The position numbers and the translations under genes were made by a program. This document shows, one piece after another, positions 15,160-18,781 of a stretch of DNA of 18,781 bases (positions within the stretch are counted from its first letter, which is position 1; each line of letters begins with the position of its first letter). Origin of the DNA: JANMZO01 sp031383405 (GTDB taxonomy: Bacteria; Actinomycetota; Acidimicrobiia; Acidimicrobiales; JANYDT01); assembly GCA_031383405.1 (NCBI GenBank), contig JANMZO010000421.1, positions 1 to 18,781 of the forward strand. The letters are read 5' to 3'. A model generated the notes under the pieces. That model was not told the origin of the DNA, did no database searches, and was given only the letters and a program-made list of their open reading frames with translations.

Positions 15160-15504
15160 CTAGCGGGCCTTGCGCTTTCGGGCGGCCACCCGAAGAACAA
15201 CGCCGAAGCCGAGAGCCAATGCACCGAGCCCGGCCACGGGGACGGTGTTCGCACCGGTGAACGCCGGTTCGACGGCCTGCAAGGTGACACCTTTCACCTG
15301 AGCGTTCTTCAAGATGGTCGTGGTGGTTGTTGTCGTAGTCGTCGTGGCCTGTTGACCGGCCGTTTGGTCAAGCTGTCCCGGCACGTAGCTCTGGGCGCCT
15401 GCTGCCGTTTGCACCGACACAGCAATCGCCAAACCGCAGAAGACGCCAGCAGCGATTCGAGCAACACGGATTCGAGCGGCGGTGAGAGGGCGGACGAACT
15501 TCAT
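15160..15504 (-). CDS. Small secreted Thr-linker protein with LPxTG-like tail
   Basis: 114 residues. A basic N-terminus is followed by a hydrophobic stretch (about 16-36) ending A-G-A-Q, a likely signal peptide with cleavage near residues 37-38. A run of ten threonines follows at 54-63. The C-terminus has E-P-A-F-T-G-A-N (79-86), a hydrophobic segment (about 88-105) and the basic end A-R-K-R-K-A-R. That order (short motif, membrane helix, basic tail) is a sortase sorting signal, with PAFTG in place of LPxTG or LAxTG. The mature part would be only about 45 residues, so it looks like a tiny wall-anchored or membrane-tethered peptide. I know no named family for it. It is divergent from the DUF4012 gene, and its ATG overlaps an ATG on the other strand. 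Codon use is G/C-ending as in its neighbours. Coding status likely, function unknown. Confidence 0.7.
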   Translation of the reverse strand: MKFVRPLTAARIRVARIAAGVFCGLAIAVSVQTAAGAQSYVPGQLDQTAGQQATTTTTTTTTTILKNAQVKGVTLQAVEPAFTGANTVPVAGLGALALGFGVVLRVAARKRKAR

Positions 15505-15539
15505 GATTGAAGTTTACTGCACAACCGAACGTCCGCACT

Positions 15540-15554
15540 ATGGGTACAACGACC
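15540..15554 (+). promoter_or_regulatory. Promoter-like element upstream of the DUF4012 gene
   Basis: ATGGGTACAACGACC, preceded by CCGCAC at 15533-15538. The same arrangement occurs at 18384-18407 upstream of the CapD-like gene. TACAAC could be a -10 box with an extended TGGG. No well-spaced -35 box was found. If it is the DUF4012 promoter, that gene must start downstream of it. Confidence 0.4.
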
Positions 15555-15574
15555 CGATTGGTCGAATCCAGCTT

Positions 15575-18253
15575 TTGCGACCGCTCTCCGTAACCGTCTT
15601 CGGTGCATGTCTGGGAGGCTTTATCTCAGCTCCGATTCCGACGAGAATCAAGTCCGTGAACACCTCATTCGGCCCCGAGGCCGGCGCTTGGACTGTTGCG
15701 CTGTTGGGTGCCGGTGTCGGCAGCATGTTCAGCGGGGTAACGACGCTCGTGGACGGGAATCAGGCCAGCGGAGACGATGTAGAAGCTCCGGGCAGTTCGG
15801 GCAATCCAGGCAATTCAGGCAATTCGGTCAATTCGGTCATTCACGTCAGCGCGATACCGCTGTTTACGGAGGCGCTTCTCGGTGCAGCCGTGATCGCGAC
15901 GGCGGTCGCCGGCAGCGCGCAACCCACCGGTAGCAATCTGCTTGATCCTATGTACCGGGGTTTGTTCGCCTGCCTGGTCCTCGTGGGATTCCGGCTGTCG
16001 ACTCATCGGGTCCGGATCGCGTTCGTCGGCCTGCTCGCCGCCGCATGCCTGGTGGCGTCATGGCCGACAGCGTCGGTGATCTCGGTACTGTTCGCGACAT
16101 TTGTGGTTGCAGCTCTTGCTGCCGGCTGGAAACGTCAGATGTCCTCGATTCCGGCTCTTGCGAGCATGCTGGGAGGCCTCGCGGCGCTATTGGCGCAGAA
16201 TCTTCCGGCTGGCTCAGACTCTCGGCTGGCCAACCCGGTGGCATCAACGGTGCTCCTCACGGTCGGATCATTGATCCTGCTGATTTCTGTGATCCATCGG
16301 TTGGCCGCGAAGGTCCCGGGCCGAGGTGTCCGGGTCGCGTCCGGCGTGGTCGTCGGCGCTGGTGTACTCGTCGGCGGAGCGCTCGGGATCTACGCTCTGG
16401 CCATCGGTCGTTCTGTACAGAACGATCTTCGCGAAGGTGCATCCTTCGCTACCGTGGGAATCAATCAGGCGCAGGCTCTTGACCGGGAGACGGCAACCGC
16501 TTCTTTTGAACAGGCTCTGCTTCGAGTGAAGCGGGTTGAAGCGCGCCTCGCCTCACCCCTGTTTCGAGCGGCCCGTCTCCTGCCGGCGGCGGCTCAGAAC
16601 CTCCGTGCCTCGGAGATCGTGACCAAGAGCACCGAGAAGGTCGTAGAGGAGGCTCTGAGGGTTCTCAAAACAGTCGACATCGGTAAGCTGCGCCTTCCCG
16701 ATGGAAGCCTCGACCTCCGAGTTCTGGAGACCCTCGACGCCGACCTCGGCCGGGCGCGTTCGGAAGTAACCACGTCGCTCGCTACGGCACGGGCCGTTGA
16801 CACCACCTGGTTGGTGCCCGGTGTGAGGAGCCGACTCGACCAGATAACCGAGAGACTCGAAAAGGCCCAACCGCTCCTGACATCCGCCGAGGAAGCGAGC
16901 CGCTTCTTTCCCGCGTTGCTGGGGGCATCGACCCCGCGCACGTACCTGCTTTTGGCCGTCACCCCGTCCGAGACCCGCGGCGCCGGCGGGCTGATCGGCA
17001 ACTGGGGCGAACTGACGGTAAGTAACGGGCAACTGAAACTTGAACGTTTCGACCGCATCATCAAGCTCATCGACGGCGGCACGCCATGGCAACAGCGCAC
17101 GTATTCCGGACCACCCGGCTTTCTCGAGCGCTACCGGGAATTCACGCCGATGCGGTACTTTCAAAACCTTCTCGCGTCGCCTGACTTCCCGACGGATGCG
17201 GCAATCGTGGCCGATCAGTACCCACAAGCTGGTGGACGGCCGGTCGACGGGGTTATCTCGATCGATCCGTTCGGGTTCGCAGCACTCCTCGCGCTCACGG
17301 GCCCGATCAACGTCGAAGGCGTCAACGGTCCGATCACCAACGCAAATGCCGCCCAGATCCTGCTGTTCGACCTCTACAAAGAGGCGGGAAATGCCCAGGA
17401 GGAGCGGATCGACGCCCTTGAACGTATATTTCAGACCGCATTTTCCCAACTCAGGACAATCCCACTCAGTGACCCGGCCCGTATCGGTTCGGTGTTCTCC
17501 CAGCCCATCAAGGACCGCCGCATCCAGATGTGGGTTCGTGATCCGGAGTTGCAGGCCTACGTGAAGAAGATCGGACTGTCGGGTACCTACCTGTCCGAAC
17601 CGGCTGACGTGCGCTTCGGGTTCATCAACCAGAACGCTGGCGGCAACAAGATCGACTGGTTCCTGCACCGTTCGGTCACGTACGAGGCCACGGTGGAGTC
17701 AGGGCAACCGGTGAACTCGACGGTCACCCTCCGGCTCCAAAATGAAGCTCCGGCATCTGGTTTGCCCGACTACATCATTGGAAATCTGGTTCCTGAGCGG
17801 GGCCTGGCCAAGGGCACGAACTCGACGATCGTCTCCTTTTACGCTTCGGGAGAGTTGGTGGATGTAAAGGCCGACGGTGTGGCGGTTTCGGCGAAGTCGG
17901 AGAAGGAGTTCGGGCTGAACGTGTATTCGTTGGTCGTTACCGTTCCCCCCGGCGGCGAAACATCGTTGCGATACTCGGTGCATGAGAAATCTCCCGGAAC
18001 GTCGCGGTCGTACACCGTGCAGGTGTTGTCTCAGCCGATGGTCAACAACGACCAGCTAGCGGTCCGAATGAGCGTGCCCAAGCGTTGGGGGCTCGTGGCG
18101 AAACCAAAGACCCGGGGCGCCGTCGAAGGTGCGATCCCCGCTTCGGAGATCCAGTCCCAGGTCCAACGCGACAATCTCAGGCTCACCGAAGGCCGGTTCG
18201 AAACAACCTTCCCGCTCACGGCTACAACGTCGTGGGTCTTCGCGTTGCGTTGA
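15575..18253 (+). CDS. DUF4012-domain membrane protein
   Basis: About 892 residues from the TTG at 15575. The frame is open further upstream, with ATG at 15503 and GTG at 15482, but these overlap the divergent small gene and precede the promoter-like element, and the extra residues look non-coding. The N-terminal third has about eight or nine membrane segments (roughly 15580-16400), interrupted by a loop of G/N/S repeats. A helical, charged, probably coiled region follows at about 16460-16900. Then comes the block T-Y-L-L-L-A-V-T-P-S-E-T-R-G-A-G-G-L-I-G-N-W-G-E-L-T-V, the hallmark of DUF4012, and an extracytoplasmic beta-rich C-terminus ending W-V-F-A-L-R. DUF4012 proteins often border exopolysaccharide loci in actinobacteria. 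The biochemical role is unknown; attachment or polymer handling at the envelope is plausible. A hairpin terminator follows. Confidence 0.85.
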   Translation: MRPLSVTVFGACLGGFISAPIPTRIKSVNTSFGPEAGAWTVALLGAGVGSMFSGVTTLVDGNQASGDDVEAPGSSGNPGNSGNSVNSVIHVSAIPLFTEALLGAAVIATAVAGSAQPTGSNLLDPMYRGLFACLVLVGFRLSTHRVRIAFVGLLAAACLVASWPTASVISVLFATFVVAALAAGWKRQMSSIPALASMLGGLAALLAQNLPAGSDSRLANPVASTVLLTVGSLILLISVIHRLAAKVPGRGVRVASGVVVGAGVLVGGALGIYALAIGRSVQNDLREGASFATVGINQAQALDRETATASFEQALLRVKRVEARLASPLFRAARLLPAAAQNLRASEIVTKSTEKVVEEALRVLKTVDIGKLRLPDGSLDLRVLETLDADLGRARSEVTTSLATARAVDTTWLVPGVRSRLDQITERLEKAQPLLTSAEEASRFFPALLGASTPRTYLLLAVTPSETRGAGGLIGNWGELTVSNGQLKLERFDRIIKLIDGGTPWQQRTYSGPPGFLERYREFTPMRYFQNLLASPDFPTDAAIVADQYPQAGGRPVDGVISIDPFGFAALLALTGPINVEGVNGPITNANAAQILLFDLYKEAGNAQEERIDALERIFQTAFSQLRTIPLSDPARIGSVFSQPIKDRRIQMWVRDPELQAYVKKIGLSGTYLSEPADVRFGFINQNAGGNKIDWFLHRSVTYEATVESGQPVNSTVTLRLQNEAPASGLPDYIIGNLVPERGLAKGTNSTIVSFYASGELVDVKADGVAVSAKSEKEFGLNVYSLVVTVPPGGETSLRYSVHEKSPGTSRSYTVQVLSQPMVNNDQLAVRMSVPKRWGLVAKPKTRGAVEGAIPASEIQSQVQRDNLRLTEGRFETTFPLTATTSWVFALR
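15791..15835 (+). repeat. Five 9-base repeats inside the DUF4012 gene
   Basis: Five in-frame copies of a GGCAATTCR-like unit encode a G/N/S-rich loop (S-S-G-N-P-G-N-S-G-N-S-V-N-S-V-I) between two membrane segments. Copies differ at one or two bases. The number is a multiple of three bases, so gain or loss of units would keep the frame. Confidence 0.85.
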
Positions 18254-18289
18254 CGGTCGCTCCGATGGATTGTTCACCGGCGCTTCCCG

Positions 18290-18321
18290 AGCCGTCCCGC
18301 AGTGATTCTGCGGACGGCTTT
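18290..18321 (+). terminator. Hairpin terminator after the DUF4012 gene
   Basis: AGCCGTCCCGCAG (18290-18302) pairs with CTGCGGACGGCT (18308-18319) over 12 base pairs with one bulged C at 18298, around the loop TGATT. The stem is G/C-rich and ends in TTT. It starts 37 bases after the stop, a normal place for an intrinsic terminator, although the U tract is short. Confidence 0.75.
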
Positions 18322-18392
18322 CGGTCAGTTTGCGCGTTCAACTATTTGCACGGAGTGCGTTCTTCTGGCTTGAGCCTCGTGACCGCACAAAA

Positions 18393-18407
18393 TGGGTACA
18401 ATCACCT
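18393..18407 (+). promoter_or_regulatory. Promoter-like element upstream of the CapD-like gene
   Basis: ATGGGTACAATCACC, preceded by CCGCAC at 18384-18389, differs from the copy before the DUF4012 gene at only two of 15 positions. TACAAT (18398-18403) is a good -10 match. TTGAGC at 18371-18376 is 21 bases upstream, too far for a standard -35. It lies about 140 bases before the start codon at 18549, in the 295-base gap after the terminator. Confidence 0.45.
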
Positions 18408-18533
18408 AAGGCTTTTCGGCGGCCAAGTGAATACGCTTTATTCAGTCAATTCGAAATCGCACGGGATCCACCGAGGCCTCGTGCTTCGAAACACTGGACA
18501 TCACTTTACGTGGTGAGTAGTGTCGATTCTGAC

Positions 18534-18540
18534 GGAAGGG
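18534..18540 (+). promoter_or_regulatory. Ribosome binding site for the CapD-like gene
   Basis: GGAAGGG ends eight bases before the ATG at 18549 and favours that start over the in-frame GTG codons at 18510 and 18513. Confidence 0.65.
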
Positions 18541-18548
18541 CAACAGGA

Positions 18549-18781
18549 ATGAACTCATCGAAACATCGTCCGCGGATGCTGACGCTATCCCAGCGGTCGC
18601 TGTCGCTGTTCCCCCACCGGTGGGTCGGTTTTGTTCAGGCGACGTTGGATTTCTTCGGTTGGAGCGCCGCGCTTGGTATGGCCACGTACCTTCGGCTTGA
18701 TTTCAGTTTTGATGGCGTTCGAGTCGGCGGCTTTCTCGGCTTACTCGCGTTTATCGGAGCGGTTCAGGTTCTCTCCGGTCT
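18549..18781 (+). CDS. CapD/WbpM/PglF-like membrane nucleotide-sugar dehydratase, 3' truncated by window edge
   Basis: Only the first 77 codons are present. They read MNSSKHRPRM..., then F-V-Q-A-T-L-D-F-F-G-W-S-A-A-L-G-M-A-T-Y-L-R-L-D-F-S-F, then a second hydrophobic segment. This is the usual N-terminus of the polytopic membrane domain in CapD/WbpM/PglF-type proteins, where a 'LDxxxW...A-x-x-L-R-x-D' segment opens the first helices. The catalytic SDR domain would be beyond the window. Such enzymes are UDP-GlcNAc 4,6-dehydratases, often C6-dehydratase or C5-epimerising, and give the 4-keto sugar used by DegT aminotransferases such as the one at 7206-8294. The identification rests on the membrane part only, so it is moderate. 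Its upstream gap holds the terminator and the shared promoter-like element. Confidence 0.65.
   Translation, partial: MNSSKHRPRMLTLSQRSLSLFPHRWVGFVQATLDFFGWSAALGMATYLRLDFSFDGVRVGGFLGLLAFIGAVQVLSG

Noticed and set aside
14181..15260. 359-codon plus-strand open frame
   Set aside because: Frame-shifted shadow of the flippase gene that runs past its stop; Arg/Pro/Ser-rich with no domain.
15541..15546. GGGTAC as a SigF/SigB-type -10 box
   Set aside because: A GTTT -35 box at the required 15-17 base spacing is absent before both copies of the element.
16553..17668. 371-codon minus-strand open frame
   Set aside because: Lies wholly inside the DUF4012 gene, whose motifs are clear; the translation is an Arg/Gly/Asp-rich shadow.

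Overview
The window is part of a surface-polysaccharide locus (synthesis, modification and export). The organism is probably a high-GC Gram-positive actinobacterium. The reasons are a DUF4012 membrane protein, a small secreted protein with an LPxTG-like sorting tail, frequent GTG/TTG starts, and mostly G/C-ending codons in the right half. Acidimicrobiia is my best guess at class level, and it is only an inference. No rRNA, tRNA, CRISPR array or intact transposase was seen.

Layout. (1) 1-1525: the 3' part of a GT-C type membrane glycosyltransferase gene, visibly A+T-richer than the right-hand genes. (2) 1526-2795: a gene-poor, decayed stretch holding a truncated GT2 glycosyltransferase fragment. 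(3) 2796-7080 (+): a tightly packed operon encoding a GtrB/DPM1-like GT2, an ATP-grasp ligase, a HAD phosphatase, a WbmS-type polysaccharide deacetylase and a SAM methyltransferase. Its genes overlap by 4, 4, 20 and 4 bases. (4) 7206-11406 (-): a second operon, read right to left, encoding an ABC-2 permease (Wzm), an ATPase with a C-terminal sugar-binding domain (Wzt), an extended SDR epimerase/dehydratase and a DegT aminotransferase. A NodU/CmcH O-carbamoyltransferase lies upstream at 11599-13257 (-). The two operons converge near 7100. (5) 13540-15021 (+): a Wzx-like flippase. (6) 15160-18253: a small secreted Thr-rich protein (-) divergent from a large DUF4012 protein (+), followed by a good hairpin terminator. 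(7) 18549 to the end: the start of a CapD/WbpM/PglF-like membrane-bound nucleotide-sugar dehydratase.

Working together (inference): the CapD-like enzyme, the SDR protein and the DegT aminotransferase could supply an amino-deoxy sugar nucleotide. The GT2 and GT-C proteins would transfer lipid-linked sugars. The deacetylase, methyltransferase, carbamoyltransferase and perhaps the ATP-grasp/HAD pair would decorate the glycan. Wzm/Wzt and Wzx offer two different routes across the membrane, and DUF4012 would act at the cell envelope. The most unusual parts are the ATP-grasp/HAD/WbmS/methyltransferase cassette, the small PAFTG protein next to DUF4012, and a near-identical upstream element shared by the DUF4012 and CapD-like genes.
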